Below the pieces are notes generated by a model, which was not told where the DNA came from, ran no database searches, and was given only the letters and a program-made list of their open reading frames with translations. From NCBI GenBank assembly GCA_905182865.1, contig CAJJCY010000005.1, positions 1 to 51,584 of the forward strand: 51,584 nt of DNA, read 5' to 3'. This document shows, in pieces, positions 8,544 to 17,091 of the stretch. Positions within the stretch are counted from its first letter, which is position 1. The number at the start of each line of letters is the position of its first letter. A program made the translations under genes and the position numbers. The stretch comes from an uncultured SAR324 cluster bacterium. Its GTDB lineage: Bacteria; SAR324; NAC60-12.

Positions 8544-10862
8544 ATGAACACAATGAATCCAAATTTTGGAAAAAGCGGACAACCAATGCGACGTCTTGAA
8601 GATGATCGTTTGCTTCGTGGGCAAGGCAGATTTGTGGATAACCTGAACTTTTCAAAACAGGCATATTTGCACGTTGTACGCTCCTATCTGGGCCATGCGA
8701 AAATTAAAAATATTATAATAGATTCCATCAGTGGGATGTCCGGGGTCCTGGCAGTTTTTACCGGAGAAGATTTAGCTCGTGATGGAATCCTTCCCATCCC
8801 TGTGACCCTGCCTTACAAACGGCCTGGAGGAGAACCTGCTCTTTCCGCTCCGTATCACGCTTTGGCTCAGGAAAGGGTGCGTTTTGTTGGGCAACCTGTG
8901 GCAGTCGTGGTTGCGGAATCCAAAGCAGAAGCACTGGAAGCAGGTGAGTGTCTGGAAATTGAATATGAAGAAATTCCTGCAGTTACGGATTTACAGCAAG
9001 CTGCAGTTCCGGATGCACCCAGACTCTGCGATGAACTTCCGGACAATATTGGAGCGGCACAAACTGAAGGTGATGCGGAAGAAGTGGAGCAGGCTTTTGC
9101 TCAGGCAGAACATGTTACCCGAATGGAATTAGTTAACAACCGCGTGGTGGGAAGTCCGCTTGAACCTAGGGGTCTGCTTTGTGAGGCTTACCAAAACACA
9201 GAGAAACTGATTCTGCACTCAATGCATCAAAGTGCGACACGACTTCACTCAGTTTTATGTGCGGTTTTTCAACTTGAGCCCGAACAACTGCAAATTATTG
9301 TCCGGGATATCGGCGGAGGTTTTGGAACTAAAGTAGCCGTTCATCCAGAAGATATTTTGGTTGTTTATGCAGCAAAAAAATTAAAGCGACCTGTAAAATG
9401 GACGGCAACACGGACCGAGGAATTCCAAGCTTCTGTGCATGGACGCGATCACTGGAATTATGCTGAACTGGCCTTTGATTCGACAGGAAAAATTTTAGCC
9501 CTGAGAGTAAAGACACTGGCCAATACTGGCGCCTATCTCACTAATCCAGCTTTGCTTATTCCACTTGGTTTAATGTCCAAGGTGATTACCTCAGTTTATC
9601 ATATTCCGGCAATGTATCTGGATACTCAGTGTGTTCTCACAAACACAGCTCCAATTGGGGCTTACAGAGGTGCCGGACGTCCTGAAGGCATTTACCCGAT
9701 GGAACGTTTGATGGACATGGCCGCCCGTGAAATGGGCATTGACCCTGTTTCATTACGTGAACGCAACATGATTCGAACCGAAAGTCTGCCATATACAACA
9801 CTTGCCGGGGATGTTATTGACAGCGGAAACTTTAAGGAGGTCATTAAAAGGGCTTTCAGACAAATGGACTGGGTTGGTTTTGAAGATCGAAAAGCTGAAT
9901 CTGAAAGCCGTGGACTGCTCCGCGGGAGGGGATTAGCTTGTTATGTTGAATGGACCGGTGGTGAATTAACTGAAACTGTGCGGATTCAAGCTGAGGCAGG
10001 CGGGACGATTAGCCTGTTTTCAGGAACCCAGGGCATGGGCCAGGGTTTGGAAACCGTTTTCAGTCAACTACTTTCAGAGCAATTGGAAATCCCATTGGAG
10101 GTAATTAGAATTGTACAGGGAGATACGGAGCAGGTTAAAGGTCTGGGCAGTTTTGGGTCACGTTCGCTGTTTGTCGGCGGAAGCGCTTTGCTGGATGGGG
10201 CCAAGGAATTTCTGGAAAAAGGAAAGGAACTGGCTGCAGAAGAACTGGAAGCGGCAGTTGAAGATATTTCCTACCAAAACGGTCGATTTGAGGTTTTGGG
10301 AACTTCTATCGGACTTGGTCTTTTTGAATTGGCTGCAAGGCAGGCGGAGCTTAGTTTTTCAACTGAGACAGAGAAAAGTCTGGAAGAACGAAGTTGGCCA
10401 AACGGCTGCCATATAGCAGAAGTTGAAATTGATCCAGAAACCGGAAGTGTAAAATTGGTCAGGCATGGATCTGTTGATGATACCGGCAATCCGATCAATC
10501 CAATGATTGTAGAAGGCCAGTTGCATGGAGGTATAGCCCAAGGTGCGGGTCAGGTTTTGCTGGAACAGGCTGTTTACGATTCAGAGGGACAGATTTTGAC
10601 CGGATCTTTTATGGATTATGCAATGCCCAGGGCTGATGATTTTCCTTTTTTTGAATCTTCAACATACACAGACGCACCTTGTCTGACCAATCCTCTGGGT
10701 GCAAAAGGAGTCGGAGAAATTGGAGTTGTAGGTTCAATTCCGGCAATTGCCAATGCAATTTTAGACGCATTGTGGGAGCGAGGTGTACGCACTTTTGACA
10801 TGCCTGCATTTCCTCAAAAAATATGGAAACTACTTCAAAAACAAAGCCGGAAGACAATTTAA
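8544..10862 (+). CDS. Molybdenum hydroxylase large subunit (CoxL form II/xanthine dehydrogenase family)
   Basis: The 772-residue protein is a molybdopterin-binding large subunit. The N-terminal a/b hammerhead domain (about 10-125) opens RRLEDDRLLRGQGRFVDN. The Mo-cofactor domain carries RDIGGGFGTK (about 255), the active-site loop AYRGAGRPEG (about 375) and the catalytic Glu in GAKGVGEIGVVG (about 725). AYRGAGR is the form II signature; true CO dehydrogenases (form I) have AYxCSFR. It therefore probably hydroxylates an aldehyde, N-heterocycle or similar compound rather than CO. The usual medium FAD and small 2Fe-2S subunits are not next to it, so electron transfer must rely on partners elsewhere. 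The start choice is between ATG 8544 and ATG 8553. Confidence 0.88.
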   Translation: MNTMNPNFGKSGQPMRRLEDDRLLRGQGRFVDNLNFSKQAYLHVVRSYLGHAKIKNIIIDSISGMSGVLAVFTGEDLARDGILPIPVTLPYKRPGGEPALSAPYHALAQERVRFVGQPVAVVVAESKAEALEAGECLEIEYEEIPAVTDLQQAAVPDAPRLCDELPDNIGAAQTEGDAEEVEQAFAQAEHVTRMELVNNRVVGSPLEPRGLLCEAYQNTEKLILHSMHQSATRLHSVLCAVFQLEPEQLQIIVRDIGGGFGTKVAVHPEDILVVYAAKKLKRPVKWTATRTEEFQASVHGRDHWNYAELAFDSTGKILALRVKTLANTGAYLTNPALLIPLGLMSKVITSVYHIPAMYLDTQCVLTNTAPIGAYRGAGRPEGIYPMERLMDMAAREMGIDPVSLRERNMIRTESLPYTTLAGDVIDSGNFKEVIKRAFRQMDWVGFEDRKAESESRGLLRGRGLACYVEWTGGELTETVRIQAEAGGTISLFSGTQGMGQGLETVFSQLLSEQLEIPLEVIRIVQGDTEQVKGLGSFGSRSLFVGGSALLDGAKEFLEKGKELAAEELEAAVEDISYQNGRFEVLGTSIGLGLFELAARQAELSFSTETEKSLEERSWPNGCHIAEVEIDPETGSVKLVRHGSVDDTGNPINPMIVEGQLHGGIAQGAGQVLLEQAVYDSEGQILTGSFMDYAMPRADDFPFFESSTYTDAPCLTNPLGAKGVGEIGVVGSIPAIANAILDALWERGVRTFDMPAFPQKIWKLLQKQSRKTI

Positions 10863-10935
10863 TATGTTGACTCTCTGAGCAGCTATTAAGTATCATGTTT
10901 CTGGACGAAATTATTTAAAATTTAGAAAGGATTCG

Positions 10936-11220
10936 ATGGAAACACATTTTATTGCACATGATGCCACAGACACTGTTGGAGTGGTGGTTGTGGAGAAAGT
11001 TTTACATTATGAAGATATCACAAGAAGGATTATGGAAAATGATGAAACAGTAACCATAAAAGCACTTGTAGAGGTTCCGTTAGGGCACAAACTTGCCCTG
11101 GCAGATATAAAAAATGACGACACTATAATTAAGTATGGTGTAGATATTGGTAGAACAATTTCAAAGATTGCTGTAGGTGATCATCTACATGTTCATAACG
11201 TAAAAACAAAGAGGTGGTAA
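10936..11220 (+). CDS. UxaA-family small subunit (SAF domain)
   Basis: The 94-residue protein is a lone SAF domain, corresponding to the N-terminal part of altronate/galactarate dehydratases and to the small subunit of sulfolactate sulfo-lyase (SuyA). It shows the conserved middle [15 protein letters not shown], then [11 protein letters not shown] and the end [12 protein letters not shown], close to the HNxKTxR ending of the family. It would pair with the large subunit encoded immediately downstream, which it overlaps in a TAATG junction, so translational coupling is likely. Substrate (sugar acid or sulfolactate-type hydroxyacid) cannot be decided from sequence. A weak purine-rich site lies 5' of the ATG. 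Confidence 0.8.
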   Translation: METHFIAHDATDTVGVVVVEKVLHYEDITRRIMENDETVTIKALVEVPLGHKLALADIKNDDTIIKYGVDIGRTISKIAVGDHLHVHNVKTKRW

Positions 11221-12392
11221 TGGGGAATTCGCAGCAATCTTTTTTTGGTTTTCGACGCGAAAATGGACGAGTTGGTGTTCGTAATCACGTTCTCATACTT
11301 CCGGTTGACGACATTTCAAATGCAGCTGTTGAAATGGTCGGACACAATATCAAAGGCACACTTTCAATTCCTCACAGTTACGGACGTTTGCAATTTGGTG
11401 CTGATCTGGAACTGTTCTTTCGGACAATTATTGGTACAGGACGCAACCCAAATGTTGCGGCAGTGGTTGTGATTGGAATCGAGCCCGGATGGACTCAACG
11501 TGTGGTTGATGGAATTGCCCAGACTGGAAAGCCGGTGTCAGGATTTAGTATTGAAGGAGAAGGTGACCTCAAAACTGTTGCCAAAGCTTCCCGAAAGGCT
11601 CAGGAGTATGTCCAGTGGGCAACTGAACTTCAGCGTGAAGAATGTCCACTTTCTGATCTATGGATTTCTGTTAAATGCGGAGAATCTGATACCACCTCCG
11701 GACTTGGATCAAACCCTGCAGTCGGCAATTTAATGGACAAGCTTGATCCGCTTGGTGTCCACCTCTGCTTTGGTGAAACTTCAGAATTAACCGGGGCTGA
11801 GCAGGTCTGCGCCAATCGTTCGTCAACCTCGGAAGCTAAAGAAAAGTTTCTCAACACCTGGAATGCCTACAATGACTTCATTCTTGAAAACAAGACCAAT
11901 GACCTTTCTGAGTCTCAACCGACTAAGGGTAATATAGCTGGTGGGTTGACAACCATTGAGGAAAAAGCGTTTGGCAATTTACAGAAGATAGGAAAGACGA
12001 CTAATTTTATTGATGTTTTAGAACCCGCAGAAGAACCAACTAAAGGGCCGGGGTTGTATTTCATGGATACTTCCTCTGCAGCGGCAGAGTGCGTAACGTT
12101 ACAAGCAGCGGCTGGATTCACGGTACATCTCTTCCCTACCGGTCAGGGCAATGTGATCGGTAATCCTATTGAGCCCGTGATAAAACTTACGGCAAACCCA
12201 AATACTGCAGCGACTATGAGTGAGCATATCGATCTTGATGTATCGGGTATTCTAAGGCGCGAAATGAACTTAGATCAAGCTGGCAGTGAACTGGTAAATA
12301 TTACGGTTAGAACTGCGAATGGACGCCACACATGTGCGGAGTCTCTTGGTCACCGTGAGTTTGTGCTGACCAAACTGTTCCGAAGTGCCTGA
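11220..12392 (+). CDS. UxaA-family large subunit (altronate/galactarate dehydratase- or SuyB-like)
   Basis: The catalytic partner of the preceding SAF protein has about 390 residues. Landmarks are [19 protein letters not shown] at the start, [13 protein letters not shown] (about 60), [19 protein letters not shown] (about 153) and a C-terminal [19 protein letters not shown]. These correspond to the D-galactarate/altronate dehydratase C-terminal domain, a metal-dependent lyase fold. I chose the ATG at 11220, which overlaps the TAA of the small subunit and has AGAGGTGG just upstream; a GTG at 11214 is in frame. A split small/large arrangement occurs in sulfolactate sulfo-lyase and in many uncharacterised hydroxyacid dehydratases. 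Confidence 0.8.
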   Translation: MGNSQQSFFGFRRENGRVGVRNHVLILPVDDISNAAVEMVGHNIKGTLSIPHSYGRLQFGADLELFFRTIIGTGRNPNVAAVVVIGIEPGWTQRVVDGIAQTGKPVSGFSIEGEGDLKTVAKASRKAQEYVQWATELQREECPLSDLWISVKCGESDTTSGLGSNPAVGNLMDKLDPLGVHLCFGETSELTGAEQVCANRSSTSEAKEKFLNTWNAYNDFILENKTNDLSESQPTKGNIAGGLTTIEEKAFGNLQKIGKTTNFIDVLEPAEEPTKGPGLYFMDTSSAAAECVTLQAAAGFTVHLFPTGQGNVIGNPIEPVIKLTANPNTAATMSEHIDLDVSGILRREMNLDQAGSELVNITVRTANGRHTCAESLGHREFVLTKLFRSA

Positions 12393-12494
12393 TGCTCCAT
12401 TCTCCTCTAGAAATAGGAATACCATATTTTACGGAAAATGCTTAGAGAAATGAGGATAAAGTTGTTAAATAAACCTCACTTTCCTTTGAAGCAC

Positions 12495-12883
12495 CTAAAA
12501 ATGAGGTGAAGAGATCACAGATTTAGTACCGTCAAACACAAATAGATTGTTAATATCAGTATCACCATAACCTCGATTCCCATTGAACTCTGGTATAACA
12601 ACTTTTGAATGAGTTGCAGTAGAGGCTTCAAGAGTCTTTTTTATACCGGGGTTTCCTTTTTTTTGATGATCGTCATCTGAACAAAATCTCTCAAATCATG
12701 AGGGATAGCTGTAAATTCTGCTGCACCCGTGTACCGAGTGATTTGCCTTATGGGGGATTCAAAGACAGAAAATATGGATACGAAGGTGGGATTGAAGGAG
12801 TTGAAACGTATCTTCATAAAAAATTGGTTAGTCTGACCTGAATATTTGAAAAAGTTAGTTTTCTTCAATTTTCCAAATTCCAA
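12495..12883 (-). pseudogene. Possible small gene with a homopolymer frameshift, function unknown
   Basis: A minus-strand frame opens at a TTG at 12883 and reads about 75 residues (with ITRYTGAAEFTAIPHDLRDF) up to an A8 run near 12656-12663. One missing A would carry the sense into a frame reading KKTLEASTATHSKVVIPEF and GYGDTDINNLFVFDG to a TAG at 12495. Both halves look protein-like and join into about 129 residues. I do not recognise a family. It could be chance, since start and amino-acid composition are weak evidence. Confidence 0.35.
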
Positions 12884-12921
12884 ATCTTACTTCAACTTTT
12901 CATAGGTATATAAATTACAAA

Positions 12922-15162
12922 ATGAATTCTAATTCAATTCAATCCCGTATAGGTTCGGCCACTATTTCCAGATCTGAATCAGTGGTTGCGGGTGAGTTAA
13001 TCAATTTTAGTATCACATACACTGCGGGGTATTTTGGTATTGACGATTCCGGCAGCATCAAAATTTGTACCCGTTTTGCTACAGATATGGGACGTCCTCA
13101 GTTCTCTGCTCCAGAGCAACCGAATTATGTAAGTATCGTTGCCAGCAATGGCGCCACTCTTGAGTATCGTTTTGACCCGAAAGACAACATTCGACCATGG
13201 GACAAAACGATTTACATCAAGATTGTCAAGGGTTTTTTTCGTGAGGGAGACCAACTTCTTGTACATTATGGTGATCCAATCGGTGGTTGTTCCGGTATGC
13301 GCATGCAAACATTTTGCGAAGATACATTTGAATTAAAAGTTTTGGTTGATGCTTTTGCAACATACCAGTACGTTGAAATACCGAAATCTCCAGTTCTAAA
13401 CATAGTTCCGGGACCGGAAACAAAGTGGGTTATGCAGCTTCCGACAATGCGACGAGTAAACGAATCGTTTCGTTTACAACTGAAGTCTGAAGACCGCTGG
13501 GGAAATCCAACTGACAAAACTCATGTCAGTTTTAAACTAACTTCAAATTTGCCGGTCAATGGTTTACCACAGGAGATAAACCAGGATTCTCAGAATGATG
13601 GTGTTCTGTTGCATGAAGGTCTTTCGGTGTCTTCTCCGGGAGACATTTATATCGAACTACGTGATTCTGATAATGCTCTTGTTTGCCGATCGAATCCGCT
13701 TAGAATATCTGAAGACTCTGAGCTGGTACCTTTTTGGGGGGAGTTACATGGGCAATCTGAAGAAACTATTGGTACCAATTCGATTAATGACTATTTTGCC
13801 TTTGCTCGTGACAAGGCAGGTCTGGATGTAATTGTTCATCAAGGCAACGATTTTCAGATTACAAATGAATTTTGGGAAAAAATACAAATCGTGTCAAAAC
13901 AGTTCCTCGATGAGGGACATTTTGTAACCTTTCCAGGGTATGAGTGGTCAGGGAACACCGGATTGGGAGGAGATCGTAATGTTCTCTTTTTTCGCGAGGG
14001 GGAAACTATCCGGAGAAGTTCTCATGCGCTGGTTTCAGACTTGTCAGATTTAGATACAGATTGCAACAGTTCGGATGCTTTATTTCAGTCACTCAAAGGC
14101 ACTGAAACAGTAGTTTTTGCGCATGTTGGCGGACGATATGCGGACATACAATCGCATGAAGGCAACCTGGAGCGTTCTGTGGAAATACATTCTGCCTGGG
14201 GAACATTTGAGTGGTTGTTGGAGGATGCCCTGAGTAATGGATACCGAGTGGGGATAGTCAGTAACAGTGATGGACACAAGGGGCGTCCCGGAGCCAGTTA
14301 TCCAGGCGCGTCCATGTTCGGCGCCTATGGTGGGCTGACCTGTATGCTGGCTCGCAAGTTGACCCGTGAAATGATTTGGGAATCCCTTTTGCGACGCCAT
14401 CATTATGGTACAACTGGAAATCGCATGTTCATGGATGTACGTGTTTTACTCAACAAACCCGGTAGCAGTTTCAGAGAAGATCCTCAGTTGGGAGAAACTG
14501 ACGCTGAAAATACTCAAGTTGGAATAATGGGGGATATTCTTCAAACCGAGGAGAGCGAAGTTAAAATTGAGATTGAAATAATTGCATCGGCTCCGATTGA
14601 AAAGTTAGAAATTCGTAACGGTCTGAAGGTGCTTGAAACTGTGCGGCCATACAAAAAGTCTGAACTTGGTAATCGTATTCGGGTGATCTGGGCAGGTGCG
14701 GAATATCGTGGACGTGGTCGTGAAACTGTTTGGGACGGATGTGCTAAGTTAGTTGGTAACACTTTTGAAACATTCACACCAATTAATATGTATAACCTGG
14801 AGAAAATTGTACGCCAACTCGATCCGACTCGCTTGGAATGGAATGCAGTAACTACTGGTGGATTTGGTGGTTTTGACTGTGTCTTGAAAGATCCTCAGGC
14901 AGGGACGTTAACTATCGATACCGCTCAAGTGAATTGTACTGTGCCTGTTGCCGAAATTGGTTTTCAAGAATCACGTATTGATGCCGGAGGTTTGGACCGC
15001 CATCTTCGCCTTGTTCGTCTTCCAGACAAAAACCCGCATTATCAACTGAGTTTGGAACGAATCATTCCTTTGACTTCCAAAGGAGACAATCCGTTGTATG
15101 TCTGCCTCACACAAGAGGATGGCCATCAGGCCTGGTCAAGTCCAATTTATTTGTTTAACTAG
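12922..15162 (+). CDS. DUF3604 protein (PHP-like predicted metallohydrolase)
   Basis: A 746-residue protein has an N-terminal all-beta region (1-260) followed by the DUF3604 body. Landmarks are FWGELHGQSEE (about 271), IVHQGNDFQI (about 304), FPGYEWSGNTGLGGDRN (about 337), FAHVGGRYADI (about 398) and VSNSDGHKGRPGASYPG (about 446). The spaced H, D, E and H residues in these blocks resemble the metal-binding set of PHP-type phosphoesterases, which is the basis of the hydrolase guess. There is no signal peptide, so it is probably cytoplasmic. It lies within the same plus-strand run as the UxaA pair and the iron alcohol dehydrogenase, which suggests a shared catabolic route. The biochemical role of DUF3604 is not established to my knowledge. 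Confidence 0.82.
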   Translation: MNSNSIQSRIGSATISRSESVVAGELINFSITYTAGYFGIDDSGSIKICTRFATDMGRPQFSAPEQPNYVSIVASNGATLEYRFDPKDNIRPWDKTIYIKIVKGFFREGDQLLVHYGDPIGGCSGMRMQTFCEDTFELKVLVDAFATYQYVEIPKSPVLNIVPGPETKWVMQLPTMRRVNESFRLQLKSEDRWGNPTDKTHVSFKLTSNLPVNGLPQEINQDSQNDGVLLHEGLSVSSPGDIYIELRDSDNALVCRSNPLRISEDSELVPFWGELHGQSEETIGTNSINDYFAFARDKAGLDVIVHQGNDFQITNEFWEKIQIVSKQFLDEGHFVTFPGYEWSGNTGLGGDRNVLFFREGETIRRSSHALVSDLSDLDTDCNSSDALFQSLKGTETVVFAHVGGRYADIQSHEGNLERSVEIHSAWGTFEWLLEDALSNGYRVGIVSNSDGHKGRPGASYPGASMFGAYGGLTCMLARKLTREMIWESLLRRHHYGTTGNRMFMDVRVLLNKPGSSFREDPQLGETDAENTQVGIMGDILQTEESEVKIEIEIIASAPIEKLEIRNGLKVLETVRPYKKSELGNRIRVIWAGAEYRGRGRETVWDGCAKLVGNTFETFTPINMYNLEKIVRQLDPTRLEWNAVTTGGFGGFDCVLKDPQAGTLTIDTAQVNCTVPVAEIGFQESRIDAGGLDRHLRLVRLPDKNPHYQLSLERIIPLTSKGDNPLYVCLTQEDGHQAWSSPIYLFN

Positions 15163-15312
15163 TTCACTTTAATTAAAAAAATTTCGTAATATTATGCCAA
15201 TTCAGGGTTTCGGTCCAATCTTGATCATGCTATTGTTGAAAATCGTAATTAAGTTACCGGAATTTGATTATGGAATTTTATTTCAATACAAAATTTATTT
15301 AGAAAAGAATTG

Positions 15313-16524
15313 ATGAGTTTTTCAAGTTACTTTACGCAAAAATCTGGTGGAGACCATATATTTGCTGTGGAAGCCCCCAAGATTAAATTCGGACGCGGCT
15401 CTCTTCTGGAAATCGGAGACGATGCCAAGGTACTTGGTATGACCCGAGTGGCCGTTTTCACTGACCAGCGTGTCGGAGAGATGGAACATGTTGCCAAAGT
15501 TGTAGAATCACTAAAATCACAAGGTTTGGACGCAGTGGTTTACGATCAGGTTGCAGTTGAACCAACAGATGTCTCGTTCAAGTCGGGAGCAGAATTCGCC
15601 CAAGACGGTAAGTTTGATGGTTTTGTATCAGTAGGGGGAGGTTCAGTAATGGACACATGTAAGGCCTCTAATCTTTATTCATGCTATCCTGCAGATTTTC
15701 TTGATTATGTGAATGCACCAATTGGAAAGGCGATTCCTGTTCCGGGGGAACTCAAACCACACATAGCATGTCCCACGACTTTTGGCACAGCCAGCGAATG
15801 CACGGGAATCGCTATTTTTGATTTGCTGGAAATGGAAGCTAAAACCGGAATTGTCAGCCCCAGAATTCGTCCAAATCTTGGTGTCCTGGATCCAAGCGTA
15901 TTGTCTTCATTGCCGCCACTTGTTAGGGCTGCAAACGGTTTTGATGTTTTTAGCCATGCCTGCGAGTCCATCACAGCACGACCATACACACACAGACCTG
16001 CTCCGGAATCTTCGCAAAAACGTCCGCTAAGTCAAGGGGCAAATCCGTATAGTGATCTAGCTTGCCTTGAAGCGATCAAGCTTATCGGCACACATATTAA
16101 GCAGGCTGTAAATGACCCGGTTGAAGAAAGCTATGATGCTCTGATGTTTGCCGGAATGTTAGCGGGAATTGGTTTTGGCAACGCCGGTTGCCATCTTCCA
16201 CACGGAATGTCATATGCGGTGGCTGGACTTGTAAAAGATTATGCTCCTGAAGGTTGGCCTGCCGATCATCCCATGGTTCCGCACGGAATTTCCGTGATTG
16301 TCAACTCTCCGGCAGTTTTTCGCAAAACTGGCCCATCCTGTGCGGAGCGGCATTGGGAAGCTGCTGCTGCCATGGGTGCAGATCTCACTGATACAAAGGT
16401 CGAAGACGGTGGTGACATTCTCGCAGATCAAATTATTGGTATGATGCGGGAAACCGGAATTCCAAATGGGCTTTCCATTGCATCCAACTTGAGCATATTT
16501 TTTGAAGAAGGCACATTACGATAA
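15313..16524 (+). CDS. Iron-containing alcohol dehydrogenase, hydroxyacid-oxoacid transhydrogenase-like
   Basis: The 403-residue group III alcohol dehydrogenase has an N-terminal Rossmann-like domain with GGGSVMDTCKA (about 107) and a helical metal domain with FDVFSHACES (about 213) and CHLPHGMSYAV (about 294). Those blocks, plus MVPHGISV, supply the Asp and His metal ligands. Features such as the long insertion with PLSQGANPYSDL and the PTTFGTASECTGIAIF block resemble ADHFE1/HOT enzymes, which oxidise 4-hydroxybutyrate-type hydroxyacids while reducing 2-oxoglutarate. The end (FFEEGTLR) stops about 20 residues short of HOT proteins. I chose ATG 15313 over the adjacent TTG because of the AGAAAAG site just upstream. 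Confidence 0.82.
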   Translation: MSFSSYFTQKSGGDHIFAVEAPKIKFGRGSLLEIGDDAKVLGMTRVAVFTDQRVGEMEHVAKVVESLKSQGLDAVVYDQVAVEPTDVSFKSGAEFAQDGKFDGFVSVGGGSVMDTCKASNLYSCYPADFLDYVNAPIGKAIPVPGELKPHIACPTTFGTASECTGIAIFDLLEMEAKTGIVSPRIRPNLGVLDPSVLSSLPPLVRAANGFDVFSHACESITARPYTHRPAPESSQKRPLSQGANPYSDLACLEAIKLIGTHIKQAVNDPVEESYDALMFAGMLAGIGFGNAGCHLPHGMSYAVAGLVKDYAPEGWPADHPMVPHGISVIVNSPAVFRKTGPSCAERHWEAAAAMGADLTDTKVEDGGDILADQIIGMMRETGIPNGLSIASNLSIFFEEGTLR

Positions 16525-16828
16525 AAAGCTATTGCAATCCATCAGATATCAGTACGAATTAAAAGAAATGTTCCGTGATGCAATGAGTTACTGGTAATTC
16601 TTTTTCTTTGATACATGCAGTGAATAAATTATACAGTTTTGCATAGTATTTTTATATTCATGGTTTGTCAGCAAAACAACTATGTGAAGGTGGTTATTAA
16701 TTTTAAAGTATAATTAACGTATGGAATATTATCATTTGCATGAAAAAGATAAACATCTTTGGAGCAGTTTCCTGCAAAAGTCGGGGAATGAAATTAAATT
16801 TTGATTTGGATCTACTCAGGAGAAAGAC
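16525..16828. other. Intergenic gap before the tRNA terminator
   Basis: AT-rich sequence lies between the alcohol dehydrogenase (plus) and the tRNA-Leu/Cys unit (minus). No supported gene is present. A plus-strand frame at 16740-16943 runs across the terminator and tRNA-Leu and is not credible. Confidence 0.5.
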
Positions 16829-16866
16829 AAAAAACCGTTCACCAAATTATCAGCAAACGGTTTTTT
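16829..16866 (-). terminator. Rho-independent terminator of the tRNA-Cys/tRNA-Leu transcript
   Basis: On the minus strand an 11-bp stem (AAAAAACCGTT/AACGGTTTTTT) with a 16-nt loop ends in a T6 run. It lies 24 bp downstream of the tRNA-Leu 3' end, in the right orientation to end the minus-strand tRNA transcript. Confidence 0.85.
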
Positions 16867-16889
16867 GGATTCTAAGTCGTATATTTATG

Positions 16890-16976
16890 TGGTGCCTAGG
16901 GCCGGACTCGAACCGGCACGGCGTTGCCACCGAGGGATTTTAAGTCCCTTGCGTCTACCAGTTCCGCCACCCCGGC
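16890..16976 (-). tRNA. tRNA-Leu (anticodon TAA)
   Basis: An 87-nt class II tRNA has a long variable arm and an encoded CCA. The anticodon stem AGGGA/TCCCT encloses the loop CTTAAAA, giving anticodon TAA. The T-loop is GGTTCGAGTCC. The acceptor GCCGGGG/CCTAGGC has a G-A mismatch at pair 4-69 and a G-T wobble at pair 5-68, somewhat weaker than normal. It lies downstream of tRNA-Cys on the same strand. Confidence 0.93.
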
Positions 16977-16991
16977 AAATTCAAGCACTGA

Positions 16992-17062
16992 ATTCGTCGA
17001 GCGGATTCGAACCGCTGTAGAAGGTTTTGCAGACCTCTGCCTAACCACTCGGCCACGTCGCC
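16992..17062 (-). tRNA. tRNA-Cys (anticodon GCA) with a damaged acceptor stem
   Basis: The body has a D arm (GGCCGAGTGGTTAGGC), an anticodon loop CTGCAAA (anticodon GCA) and an intact T arm (AGCGG-TTCGAAT-CCGCT). The 5' acceptor strand is GGCGACG, but the 3' strand reads CGACGAA instead of CGTCGCC. Pairs 1, 2 and 5 of 7 are therefore lost, and no CCA is encoded (TCA follows). The anticodon identity is clear. Function is doubtful unless the 3' end is a sequence error. Confidence 0.75.
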
Positions 17063-17091
17063 TCTGGTCATCTAAAATTACCGAAATTTGA

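Noticed and set aside
8544..10862. True aerobic CO dehydrogenase (form I CoxL)
   Set aside because: The active-site loop is AYRGAGR, not AYxCSFR, and the CoxM/CoxS genes are absent.
16740..16943. Plus-strand frame of 67 codons
   Set aside because: It crosses the tRNA terminator and the tRNA-Leu gene on the other strand.
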